Positions 41,731 through 52,013 are shown, counted from the stretch's first letter. The stretch: 64,000 bases of DNA from Ascarosepion bandense (GCA_037127315.1 JBBBDQ010001611.1:1240001-1304000); one strand, 5' to 3'. Notes: generated by a model not told the origin, from the sequence alone. Numbers and translations are program-made.

Positions 41731-42397
41731 TAAACATATTTATAAATGAAACTTTGTCTCTGTGTGTCTGTGTGTGTGTGCCTGTGTGATGTGTTTCCGT
41801 TACTTATAGTCTCCGAAACGGCTGAACCGACTTTCTTGAAAATTTACACAGTTGTACTATAAGCGTCTGCGAATGTTCTTAGCTAGATTTTGTGTCGAGG
41901 TACAACCGATAAATATGGAAAATCGATAATCGGAAAAATCGGGTTATAGAAGGAGTGGTCCAATTTTAATCAAATTTGATACACTCACAGACAAAGACAT
42001 AAGAAACGATATTCAGAGGTTTCAAGGTTGCAGTTCTTACAATAGTGAAGAAAATCGATAATGTATATATATAAAAGGAAAGTTGTTTGTGTGTGTCTAT
42101 TTATCTGCCTGTATGTCTGTATTTTTTTCAGCCCTTTTATTTTGGTTTTTGCTTCGGGTTTGGCTCTAAGTAGGTATAATTGTAGTTCTAAGTCTTGGCC
42201 ATGATACCATTTACTCAGAGGACTTATTTAGCCTTCAAAATTCAGTTTACGACAAAAAAAACTTATTTGATATCGATACCAGTTTCGCTTTAACTGGAAA
42301 CAACCATTGCTTTTTAATCTTTCGTGCCAACGTCCAAAGAGTGTGAGCTCCAGGACCATGGATTAGTTTTAAAGCTTTCATTACACCCGAGCAACGC
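41731..42397 (-). repeat. Family C, head-truncated
   Basis: On the minus strand from GCGTTGCTCGGGTGTAATGA to TTTATAAATATGTTTA. It is immediately followed on the same strand by SINE-D, as family C and SINE-D also are at 31646-32367. Confidence 0.88.
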
Positions 42398-42429
42398 AGT
42401 ATATATATAAAAACTGTACGTTTATATAT

Positions 42430-42910
42430 ATATTGTATATTGGAGCAGCAATCTCCTATGTAGGTTTAATTAAAAGTGACAGATAAGGTATTACGGTTAA
42501 GATTTTTATGTGATTCTTTATGTGATCTTATGATTTTTTTCTGTTGAGAACAGAAATTATATTAAAAAAAAATCGTCCAAATGTTTTGTTTATCCGGGCG
42601 CTTTCGGTTGTACTTGTAGCCATTTTCGAGGATCAATTTGACGTATAACAGAGTGTTATATTTGTTTGTAGAGTAGTTTGTACATTGTATGTTCCGAACA
42701 GTAAGCATGTTGTTAGCGTGTTCATACTTGATATTTTTATGGGTTGGGTCCTTTATTGTTAATGATGCTTACAGTATTCTTCGTCATTTCTTTGCATTTT
42801 GTTGATACAACTACGAAACTGACTTGACGACTCACATTGCATCCCTCTGAACGGAGTTCAATTCGATGACATTTAAACACCTACGGAGATCTACCAAACA
42901 CTAACATAGT
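42430..42910 (-). mobile_element. Penelope-type terminal fragment
   Basis: Colinear with 29356-29850. On the minus strand TCGAAAATGGCTACAAGTAC AACCGAAAGCG keeps the GAAA box and the upstream pairing segment. Confidence 0.5.
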
Positions 42911-42951
42911 TGTTGACAACACACACATACACACACATACGTGTATGTATG

Positions 42952-42956
<5 letters not shown>

Positions 42957-42994
<38 letters not shown>

Positions 42995-43084
42995 CGATAC
43001 ACCACACCACCTACTGCGGTTTTACACGAACCGTTCTTCTTGCCCTGAAGAACCGTTAGTGTAAAACCGCGGTAGGTAGTGGCT
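42957..43084. repeat. (TA)n and inverted repeat
   Basis: A TA run to 42990 and then arms of about 33 bp (43007-43038 and 43049-43082) around TGCGGTTTTACACGAACCGT/ACGGTTCTT-type sequence. Confidence 0.8.
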
Positions 43085-43094
43085 CAATTCTAGA

Positions 43095-43340
43095 TTTTTG
43101 TATTGTATTCTGCTCTACTTTCGTACTTTCGTATCGAGTACTTTGCTGTTAAGGTTTCGTTCTGCTTTTTCTTCTTCTTTTAAACGAGCACTAGACGTAT
43201 TGTTCTTGCTCTTTAATAAATCGTTACAGTTGGGGCACTGTAGAATGTGTAGCCTTTCACTTAGACATAAAGGGCAAATGTCGTCAAGTGAGTTGCAAGT
43301 TCTAGTTTTTTCTAGGATTTTTCATTTTACTTTGGGTTTC
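43095..43340 (-). pseudogene. Penelope-like endonuclease C-terminus (tentative)
   Basis: Minus-strand translation includes CPLCLSERLHILQCPNCNDL then LKSKNNTS, which resembles the CxLCxxEKxxI...LNxRxE ending of Penelope-like proteins. Only about 40 residues align and the upstream part has a stop. Confidence 0.35.
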
Positions 43341-43419
43341 TGTTTTGATTTATTAAACCGTAGAGACGAATTAGCAGTACTATGCAAACATACCAAATAT
43401 TTCTCGCTAAAATTTAAGT

Positions 43420-43885
43420 AAACAAATAAACACCCCCACCCACGAACCCCCCGCCAAAAAATGATAAAAAAATACACACAATCCTATTAATAAACAGAAA
43501 AAGTACAACAAACCCCATACCATACCAGCAAAAAGTTCAGCTACAGTAAAATAGTAGAAAAATATAAGAAAATATCGACACTGTAAAAAACAAAAAACTA
43601 AAAAACAAAAAAAAAACACATACCCCAATACAGAATAACCAAAATTAAAGTAAGAACCTACCAGCCCCAAAACAAAAAAACACCTACCAACCCCTAAACC
43701 AAATAACAGCACCCACGGTACCAGCAGCCTACACCCACACAAGATAAATAGGAAAATTTATCCTGAACTTAGCCACCCCAAAAACACTTACCCTAAGACG
43801 TTAAAAAGGTCAACAGAATTCAAATTACAGCCCAACCCCACTATCACCTAAAAAAAACAAACAAAACAAATCCAACACAAATAAA
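43420..43885. other. Strand-asymmetric A+C-rich tract
   Basis: Over about 460 bp the plus strand is overwhelmingly A and C, with few G or T. The 111-codon minus frame full of F, L, C, V and G is its consequence. It lies between two Penelope-like pieces. Confidence 0.85.
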
Positions 43886-43889
43886 CGGT

Positions 43890-44060
43890 CTTTTCAACTT
43901 GATAATTTTCATATAAAAGAAATCACTCGAAGAAGAAGCAGCCTAGACACATGGCTAGCTTCGAAACGCGAAAGTTTTGTGTAGTGATACTATGAATTAA
44001 TAAACCATTGTAACAACTATTACAGTATAACGCTCTACATTTGTATCGAGCACTCTTTAT
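43890..44060 (+). repeat. Penelope-type end with stem and CGAAAC box
   Basis: CTCGAAGAAGAAGCAGCCTA, GGCTAGCTTCGAAACGCG and GAATTAATAAACCATTGT occur in order. GAAGC pairs with GCTTC and GCC with GGC, directly before GAAAC. The first box is degenerate (CTCGAAGA). Confidence 0.45.
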
Positions 44061-44115
44061 AAAAGTAAATGCATGAACAACAGGTTAAAAAACCTACGAG
44101 TTCTACAACTTAGTT

Positions 44116-44118
<3 letters not shown>

Positions 44119-44155
<37 letters not shown>

Positions 44156-44351
44156 CATGCGGTGTAGATATAGAATAATCCAATGGAGTATCCTGTACAT
44201 ACATTTATTCCGGGTTTTTTTGGGGTCTTTGCTTGTGAATTTCATTCGTGTAAAATCATCTGCACAATAAAGACGGAAGCTGATGATGATTCGCCTGAAA
44301 TCGGCCTAAACTTCCGATTTACCATGAAACAACGTGTCTGCCTAAACTTTT

Positions 44352-44389
<38 letters not shown>

Positions 44390-44390
44390 T
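44119..44390. repeat. (TA)n and single arm of the 34.3 kb fold-back
   Basis: TA run 44119-44152; 44155-44205 is the inverse of 34556-34607 (ATATCTACACCGCATGCT region); 44205-44355 resembles the right arm at 34397-34492, including CTGATGATGATTCGCCTGAA A; TA run 44354-44384. Confidence 0.8.
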
Positions 44391-45410
44391 CTGTCAATTC
44401 CTTATTTGCGTTTTCTATTTAATGTTTATAGTTTTTAGCTTGCTACTCTTCTTATTGTCGAATGTGAATGTTCTTTTTGAAAGACCCGCGCTCTCCATCT
44501 CGTTGCTTTCGGTTTGCAATTTGCTATTTGCCTCCACGTTTTTCAGTTTTTCCTCTTTCTGTAATCCTAAGAAAATACCATTTACCTTTGATTTTCGCTA
44601 ACATTTTCTCCGATTTTCCTTTTGTTTTTTTTTCTCTCCTTGAACTTGTCTCTTTTTACCTCTGCTTTTTTTTTTATTTTCTCCTTTCCTCTTACCACCA
44701 CTTTTGATTGCTTCCCGCGTCCATGCAGAATGGGATTCGTTTCTTGTTGCGACCAATCCGTGCAGTTATCTCACACGCTCACCGCTTCCTCCTCTTCCTC
44801 CTCCTCACTCCTGGTTCTTTTTCATTGTTTCACCCCCCCCCCCACTCTCCTCATACCATCTATCCATCCTCCATTCGACTTTCTTTCATTGTCTTATTGC
44901 TTTGAAATCTTTTGATTCTAACGTTCTCTAGCTGACATCATCATCTAAGATTTTTCTTTTCCCGGGAATTCTCTTTAGTTTCAATTCTTTGTGCCGACAA
45001 GAAAAACTCATTTTGCGCTTTTTATTTGCAGTTCGAATTCGCATTCTTCTGCTTTAGCGTCTCATTTCCTTTCTTTCTGGATTTCTTTCTTTTCTCTTTC
45101 ATCCTCTTTTTTTTTTCTATTTATCTGTAATGAAATTTGAACACACACACACACACACACACTCGTCAACCCGGGCGCTTAATCAGAAACATGCATTAAT
45201 ACGCACATACTCACACACAAAGACGAATAAACACGCCCTTTCTAAACATGAAAAACGCATCCACATACAGATATTCATACACCAGTGTTTGCCAATTTCA
45301 TAAATTTATAAACACGCATATATTCAATACACATGCACATCTTGTTGACCACCTATAAGAACTGACAGATATGTATATAAATAAATAAAGTATACAAGTA
45401 GAGCGGATGT
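44391..45410. other. Pyrimidine-rich stretch, nothing recognised
   Basis: 44560-44900 is T/C-rich with overlapping spurious frames; a CA run lies at 45143-45162. The rest is unassigned. Confidence 0.55.
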
Positions 45411-45586
45411 TAGTTGAGGTGCAGTGGATATCGGCTCGGAACGAGAAATCGAGGAGCCGAGTTCAAATTCTAGTCGAATTCCTTGCATTCACTTACGCGC
45501 AAATACCCTTGGGAAAGGTATTAATACGTATCTTCTCATCAGTTATGGGTTAAATAACAGGATAGATTGGGTTCTATAACCTTAGC
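45411..45586 (+). repeat. SINE-A, 5' half
   Basis: It runs from GTGCAGTGGATATCGGCTCG to GGGTTCTATAACCTT and stops there, exactly where unit K copy 2 begins. Confidence 0.88.
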
Positions 45587-46230
45587 AATGAAAATAGCGA
45601 TAGAACGACGGGAGGTGCATCACATTTCGTCTGTAGAAAAAGGATTGAATGGTGGAAAATAAGTCCATATAAATGTTTTTGAATTCTTTCAAGAAAGGCA
45701 TGTGAGGACTGAGCAGTAGATATGGGTGCATTTGTTTCTTGTAAAGAGTGTCGCAAATGAAATAAGATTCTTATGCGCGTTACGGTGCAGTGGATATCGA
45801 CTCGAAACGAGAAATCCAGTTGAATTCCTTCCATTCACTTACGAACAAATACCTTTGGGAAAGGTATCAATCCGTTTCTTCCTTCCAGTTATGAGCTAAA
45901 TAACAGGACAGACTGGATTGTATAGCCTTGGATGGCCACTAGTCTACCGCAGAAAGCAATGGCAACCTATTGCGAGATAATCCTCTGCCCAGTCAATCAT
46001 GTCTCTTTTGAGACATGATCGCCCAAAGCGTGTATCACGTATAGCACTTAATTGACTGACTGAATATAGTAGTTGGAAACTTGATTAAGGGTCTTACTGG
46101 GCATAAAGTGGGGTATCAGTTTTATATTGTTATGAAGTAATAAACTGATCCCCCACTAATTACTACTTTATAATATAATACATCTCTTCCCCCTCTAGCT
46201 ATAATAGGATAGATTGAGTTCTATAGCCTT
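45587..46230 (+). repeat. Unit K, copy 2 (head-truncated)
   Basis: Head from ATGAAAATAGCGATAGAACG, SINE-A at 45775-46063 with a deletion removing the B-box side, hairpin HP at 46104-46157, then a short SINE-A piece ending TTCTATAGCCTTG, where copy 3 starts. Confidence 0.9.
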
Positions 46231-47131
46231 GATCATATGTATTCGTGGGATGAGCGGGTTTCAATTGAAAAAATCAGCGCTGGTGGCACGTTACAGCTCG
46301 TCAGAACACAATGCCATGAAAATAGCGATAGAACGACGGGAGGTACATCACGTTTCGTCTGTAGAAAAAGGATTGAGTGGTGGAAAATAAATAAACATCT
46401 ATAAGTCCACATAAAATGTTTTTGAATTCTTTCAAGAAAGGCATGTGAGGACTGAGCAGTACCAGCCTAGATATGGGTGCATTTGCTTCTTGTAAAGAGT
46501 GTCGCAAATGAAATAAGATTCTTATGTGCATTGCAGTGCAGTGGATATCGGATCGCAACAAGAAATCGGGGAGTCTACATCGAATTCTAGTTGAATTCCT
46601 GACATTCACTTTCGCGCAAATACCCTTGGGTAAGGTATTAATCTGTATCTTCCCTCCAGTTATGGGTTAAATAAAAGGGTAGATTGAGCTCTGTAGCCTT
46701 GGCTGAAGACCAGTCTATCCCAGAAAGCAATGGCAATCTTCTGCTCAGTCAGTCATGTCTCTTGCGAGACATGAACGCCCAAAGAGTGTATCACGTATGG
46801 CACTAAACTGACTGACTGAATATAAAAGTGGAAAACATGATTAAGGCTTCTACCAGGCATAAAAAAGGGGATCAGTTTTCTATTGTTATGATGTAATAAA
46901 CTAATACCCCACAAATTATTACGTAATAATCTAATACATCTCTTCTCCCTCCAGTTATGGGTTAAATAGTAGGACAGATTGGGTTCTATAGCCTTGGTCG
47001 GCAACCAGTCTACCGCAGAAAGCAATGGCAACCTACTGCGGGATAATCTTCTGCCCAGTCAGTCATGTCTCTTTCGAAACATGATCGTCTAAGCGTGTAT
47101 CACGTATGGCACTTTAACTGACTGACTGATA
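46231..47131 (+). repeat. Unit K, copy 3 (complete)
   Basis: GATCATATGTATTCGTGGGA head, SINE-A at 46527-46820, hairpin HP at 46861-46912, SINE-A 3' half at 46946-47131. Colinear with 24948-25843 over its whole length. Confidence 0.9.
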
Positions 47132-47855
47132 TATGTAGCTTAGAAGTGGCACAAAGTCGAATGTATGGAGCACTCAGTAAGTACCAAAGTTACTCTCTAG
47201 TATTAACTGATCTAGTAATATAAGATAGTTAATAGTACCCCCTGTCAATGTGCCCACAAATAAATATATGAGATGTGTTTATAAATGGGGGCCCAAACTT
47301 TATAACAATCCATCCAAAAGCGCCACATTGGTATTCGTAAGTTTGTTCTCAATGCAAAAATAATTAATATACAAGTTGAAAAAATCTGTGAAACTATGTA
47401 TACATTTGCATGCAAATGTGAATATATACATGTATTCATTGTTCTTAGTTGTAATGAGGATTTTAGTTATTTTTGACAAAGAAAAACCTGCTTTGATCAA
47501 AAGATTATTTAAAAGCAATTCTAAAGCAACATGACAGTTGCCATTATTTAGAGAAAGGGGAAACCTGCATCCAATGAAAATCATTAGGTAGCCAATTATC
47601 AATGATCAAATATCTTTTTTCCACCAAGTACGAGTCAACAGTATGACTACTGTGGCACAAATTTGCAGACAGCTTTAATCAAAGCAAAGATAAAACAGTT
47701 CCTTGCAATGGCGTTTTTGGAGTGTCCAAATTGGACCGTCTCTGAAAAGAAGTTTCATTAGTCTTAGTCTGAAAAGAAAAACAACTTTTTAAAAATTTTC
47801 TGAATAAGATGTACAGCAAATGAGATGCGCATCGTTATCCTGATCAAGCTTTGTT
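47132..47855. other. Unassigned; contains an octamer palindrome
   Basis: No element is recognised. 47402-47419 is a perfect 18-bp palindrome ACATTTGCATGCAAATGT holding two overlapping octamer (ATTTGCAT/ATGCAAAT) motifs. The 100-codon minus frame at 47300-47602 shows no domain. Confidence 0.5.
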
Positions 47856-48038
47856 ATGAGGGTGCAATGTAAGTGTTGGAGTAGTTGTCGCACTGAAGGT
47901 TATAATCGTGCTATGTCGGTTGCTAAGCGTATTCAAAATGTTAGGATATTCATAAAAAATTCAGATATTCATAAAAACATTCCTTTGAGAAATTCCAACA
48001 AAACTTGTTTCTGCGAGAGATTTCGTAATAGCTGTTAG
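47856..48038 (+). other. Short ORF upstream of the coding-like repeat
   Basis: A 60-codon ATG frame (MRVQCKCWSSCRTEGY ..., ending CFCERFRNSC) stops at 48036-48038, seven bases into the region read by the repeat in another frame. A one-base shift near 48030 would join it to the repeat. I recognise no domain. Confidence 0.25.
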
Positions 48039-48400
48039 AGACAGCTGTTGATCACGTTGAGACATTAAAGACTGTCGTTGATCAGGTTGAGACGTTAAAG
48101 ACTGTCGTTGATCAGGCTGAGACGTTAAAGACTGTCGTTGATCAGGCTGAGACGTTAAAGACTGTCGTTGATCAGGCTGAGACGTTAAAGACTGTCGTAG
48201 ATCAGGTTGAGACGTTAAAGACTGTCGTTGATCAGGCTGAGACGTTAAAGAGTGTCATTGATCAGGCTGAGACGTTAAAGACTGTCGTAGATCAGGTTGA
48301 GACGATAAAGACTGTCCTTGATCTGGTTGAGACGTTAAAGACTGTCATTGATCAGGCTGAGACGTTAAAGTCCGTTCTGAATCAAGTTGAGGAATTGTAG
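48032..48400 (+). CDS. Candidate coding exon: 10-residue repeat
   Basis: The segment consists of twelve 30-bp units from 48041 to 48400. In one frame each unit reads as T-V-V-D-Q-A-E-T-L-K or a near variant. Changes between units are synonymous (GTT/GTA for Val) or conservative: V to I or L at position 3, A to V at position 6, L to I at position 9, T to S at position 1. The last unit reads SVLNQVEEL and then TAG. The frame is closed upstream by TAG at 48029-48031, whose AG could also be a 3' splice acceptor. No ATG lies in the frame. The predicted peptide is acidic, leucine/valine-rich and probably helical. Product unknown; a plain minisatellite is the alternative. Confidence 0.35.
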   Translation: MLETAVDHVETLKTVVDQVETLKTVVDQAETLKTVVDQAETLKTVVDQAETLKTVVDQVETLKTVVDQAETLKSVIDQAETLKTVVDQVETIKTVLDLVETLKTVIDQAETLKSVLNQVEEL

Positions 48401-48837
48401 AATTTTCTGAATCCTACCACTGTAAAAGTTTAGAATATCTCAATAAGAAATTCATTTTTCATCAGTAATGATTAACTTATACTTATAATACTTTCTCTAT
48501 GCCAGTAACGATAAGAAATGCAATTGTTTAAACGTTGATCAAGGGTGTTTTATTGATGTTCATGTAGAAACCATTTACCAAGCTTTTGGTTTTCATAATG
48601 CTTAAAAATGTCCTTGATTGTCTGTAATTAAGAGAGGTTTATGATTCGAAAGTTAAGGTCCTACATGCATATGAAAATTGAAATTCTCGTTTTTGCAAGC
48701 TAGGAAAAGTTAGCAAGCAGGAAATACGCACTATTTATAACACAATTTGTCAAAGAATATTGCGTTATTTACTACTCAATAAGGGCACGATACGGAATCC
48801 TTTGCTTAGCAAAGGAATTAAGAACCTCTCTCAATAC
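48401..48837. other. No recognised element
   Basis: AT-rich sequence between the repeat and a LINE-A end. Confidence 0.5.
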
Positions 48838-49292
48838 GCTCGGATGAGCTTAAGTCACTGATGCCTCCTCAACAGGCGTTTACCCGTGCAACCAGACTGG
48901 CAACTGGGTCCCACCCATTCACAGTCAGGTTAGCCAAATGCAGACGACAATTCTACTCCTGCAGCTTCCTCTCTCGCACTTCCCGCCTGTGGAACTCACT
49001 CCCGTATTCTTGCTTTCCTGACGGCTACAAACTCCAGAAATTTAAATGCAAAGTTAATACTCATCTACTAACCACTGGACTCTAGCTCTCTCCCCTCCCC
49101 TGTATAACCTTCCCTTTCTCTCCACCTATGTATCTATCATTGCACCTGCTTTCTCGGCTTTCTATTGTTCCTTTCTAACTAGCTTGTACTCCTCACTCTT
49201 TTTTAATTAATCTTTTTACATTTATGTAACCCCCTGCACATCAGTGGCGTTTCTGCCTTGCTCGGGGTGAAATGATTAAAAAAAAAAATACA
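48838..49292 (+). mobile_element. LINE-A 3' end, 5'-truncated
   Basis: It begins at CGGATGAGCTTAAGTCACTG and ends CTCGGGGTGAAATGATTAAA plus poly-A. The C-terminal 74 codons are open (48861-49085: CSFLSRTSRLWNSLPYSCFP, FKCKVNTHLLTTGL). Very close to 55140-55588, so both inserted fairly recently or share a master. Confidence 0.93.
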
Positions 49293-49639
49293 AATATGAA
49301 ATATGTTGTATAGCACGCAGTGTTAAAATATTTGCTGAGTTTTAGTCACACTAATACGTGATCAGTGTAGGTAGCGAGGTTCATCGTGAAAATTAATCTT
49401 CGATTAATTCATGATCTACATGTCTTACAGGGACTCTAGATAAGAATAGAGAACATCGTGAGATTCTAAATTGACAACAACAACACCGACGACTAGACTG
49501 GTTCTTACTGGATAGCCATACAGCTAAGCTTAGTAAATAACAAGTCTTTGATACTAAGTTTGTAAACATCTCTCTATAGAACGTGTCTGGAGTATCTACT
49601 AAACTTAGCTTCGTTTGGTAAAAGACCAGAGTTTTTTTA
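49293..49639. other. No recognised element
   Basis: No repeat or domain recognised. Confidence 0.5.
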
Positions 49640-50225
49640 TAATCATATCGCCCCAAGCAAGGTATTTTACAGCCACTCTTTTACATGGAAGAAAAGTTAT
49701 GAGAAAGAGTGACAGATTATAGGGGGTGTCAGGAAGTGGGTAAGAGAAGGCTGAGAATAGTGATGAGAGTGGAGTGTACCGAGATGGGAGCATGAAAGAG
49801 AGGATGCAGGTTAGTGAGATAGGAGATGACTATTGACTTTACATTTAAATTCTTGGAGATTGTAGCTGTCGGAGAAGCAAGTAAACAGAAGGGAATTCCA
49901 CAGTCGTGGAGTGCGAGAAAAGAAGCTGATGGAGTAGAATTTGCGTTTACATTTTATTGGTTTCACAGTAAAAGGGTGGGACCTAGTTGCTAATCTTGTT
50001 GCTCGAGTAAATTCATATATAGGGGGCACCAGTGAGCTAAGTTCATCGGAGCAGAAGCAGTGAAAGTATTTGTAGAAGAGACACAGGGAAGCCACATTGC
50101 GCCGATGAGAAAGTGACTATCTGAGCTGCCAAGTCGGGATTGATCCCATTAAAGATTCTCCGTTGGTGGATAGCAGGAGTACATGACCAGTTATGGCAGG
50201 AGTATTCAATGCACGGGCGGAGGGT
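49640..50225 (-). mobile_element. LINE-A 3' end, second subfamily
   Basis: On the minus strand the frame 50095-49811 reads MASLCLFYKYFHCFCSDEL, FTRATRLATRSHPFTV and SRTPRLWNSLLFTCFSD, homologous to the 54.8 kb copy. The 3' UTR is of the type that ends GGGGCGATATGATTATAAAA. 5'-truncated near 50225. Confidence 0.9.
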
Positions 50226-50459
50226 AGATTTTATCTGTTGTTTTTACGAATGTGGTCTTAATTTTCTTTACTGTAATTTCACCTACTGTACAACTCATTG
50301 TGGCTTGTGAGATTGTTAACCAATACTCGTTAGCAATAAACAGAGAAGGAAGACTCGAGTAATAAAAAAAGAGGGAGAAGGAAAAATGGAAAAAGAAACA
50401 GGGAGAAGAGAAAGAAAAATGAGTTGTTTGGATATACGTTGTAATGATGTAATTAAATC
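50226..50459. other. Purine-rich stretch, part of a local duplication
   Basis: GGCTTGTGAGATTGTTAACC and TTAGCAATAAACAGAGAAGG here are repeated, diverged, at 50790-50808 and 51365-51390. Confidence 0.6.
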
Positions 50460-50780
50460 CAGGGTGGTTGAAAAGTAACTCCACATTTTAAAATACGTAT
50501 AATTTATTTTTTAACTATGATTTTATAAAAGAAATGGACATGAGAGGAAAGCGTTTATCATGGGTTTTTATTCAAAATTTGATATGGGCACTGGATTTGG
50601 TGACTGGCTTCTCACACCGTCCAGGAATCGCGTCAAATGATTTCAACAGGAACTTCTTGTACTCACCCTTCATGTTTTCTAAAGTATAGCAGACTTGTTC
50701 CTTTATTCGACATTAAAGAAAAAAGTCCTAGCTAGCTACTCAGACATAAAATAGAGCGTTACTTTTCAATCACCGTGTAG
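50460..50780. mobile_element. Non-autonomous DNA transposon, about 320 bp
   Basis: Inverted ends GGTGGTTGAAAAGTAACTCC and its counterpart GCGTTACTTTTCAATCACC. No intact frame; the interior may hold transposase remnants, which I could not confirm. Confidence 0.75.
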
Positions 50781-50808
50781 TTTGATTATGGCTTGTATGA
50801 TTGTTAAA

Positions 50809-51364
50809 CAACACTTGGGCCCTGGGTATGACGATAAACTGCATCCGGCAGCAAGGCCTCTGATTGGGAAGTTGTGAGGAGCATGGAACCACCTCTTAAT
50901 TGCTGCTGTTCCCAGGTCCACCCTAACCTGGAGTGGCAGCACCTGTTAGGGTTTCAGCTATGGGCAAATAGTTAACCCCTAAAATGGGGTCAAAACACTA
51001 TGAAAGTATAAAAATAGACTTTTAAAGAAAAATATACATTTTTGAAGGAAAAATATCACCAACAATACAGTTTTGAAGAAACAAATTATTACCATAACCT
51101 ATTTTTGAAAGAAAATAAATTATTACCAGCAATACATTTTTTGAATACAAAACCAGTAAACATCTTCAGTTCTTAAAATAGAAAAAAGAAATTTTCATTA
51201 AAAAAATTAAAAAAAGATTTTTCATTAAAATCTGACTAAACTTTTTTACTATAACTGAACATTAAAAAACTACCTTAAACCACCCCACCTTTTGGGGATT
51301 AAATAACCCATAGAGGTGTTAATATGCCGTTAAACAAAATTCAAACTCAAACTAAGCAACACTT
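50809..51364 (-). mobile_element. Family H insertion with 8-bp duplication
   Basis: CAACACTT occurs exactly at 50809-50816 and 51357-51364, directly flanking the 540-bp element (50817-51356). On the minus strand it starts CTTAGTTTGAGTTTGAATTT and ends near ATACCCAGGGCCC. There are no terminal inverted repeats. The duplication length fits a hAT element or a LINE-mobilised retroposon. Confidence 0.85.
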
Positions 51365-51640
51365 ATTAGCAATAAAGAGAGAAGAAATAATCGAGGAATA
51401 AAGAAAGAAGAGAAGGAAAAAAAAAGGAGTGAGAATCAAAAAAAAGAGGCACGGAGAAGAAGAGAAGGAAAAATGATTGAACCGGGAAAAGAGAGAGTAA
51501 GATTTAAGTGTGAAAAAGACAAAGAAATGATTGATGAGAGAAAAAATAGAGTGAGCAAAAAGGAGAGAGAAAATGGTTGACGGAGAGGAAAAGAAAGAGA
51601 AGAGGAAAAATTAAAGGAATTTTAGTCCGAATGAAAAACG
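51365..51640. repeat. Purine-rich low-complexity tract
   Basis: GAAGAGAAGGAAAA-type sequence continuing the duplicated segment started at 50321. Confidence 0.85.
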
Positions 51641-52013
51641 GCCCCGCCTTCTAAAAGCACGCAATGCGTTCTATCAACATTTCAAGGATGTATTTGAACT
51701 CCTCAAATAATGGAAGACAACAATTATTTAAAGCTTCATTAAAAAAATATGCTTATCGTGCTAAAATCCTAGCACAGAAATTCCGTCGCTTTGTTCTCAG
51801 CTTTATTCACCTTTTCGAGACAGTTTTCCTGAATCATGTTAAATTTAAACTTTTAAATCGAAATAACATTTACGAGATCTACCAGGAAAATTATCCACTT
51901 TGAATATATCGGAAACTTTGTACTGACCTAAAGAAAATTACTAACCAGAGTTGGCTTTATTGTGAATACATTAACAAACACTTTCCCATCGAATAATGAA
52001 GTCAGTAATCATC
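51641..52013. other. No recognised element; one 79-codon frame
   Basis: The frame 51664-51903 is lysine/asparagine-rich without a recognised domain. Confidence 0.4.

Noticed and set aside
43407..43742. 111-codon hydrophobic frame resembling a membrane protein, or a mitochondrial insertion
   Set aside because: It is explained by extreme A+C skew of the other strand; no mitochondrial gene is recognised.
44468..44931. Overlapping frames of 65-97 codons
   Set aside because: Pyrimidine-rich tract; three frames are open together.
48041..48400. CRISPR-like array
   Set aside because: The 30-bp units are contiguous with no spacers, and the context is a eukaryotic repeat landscape.
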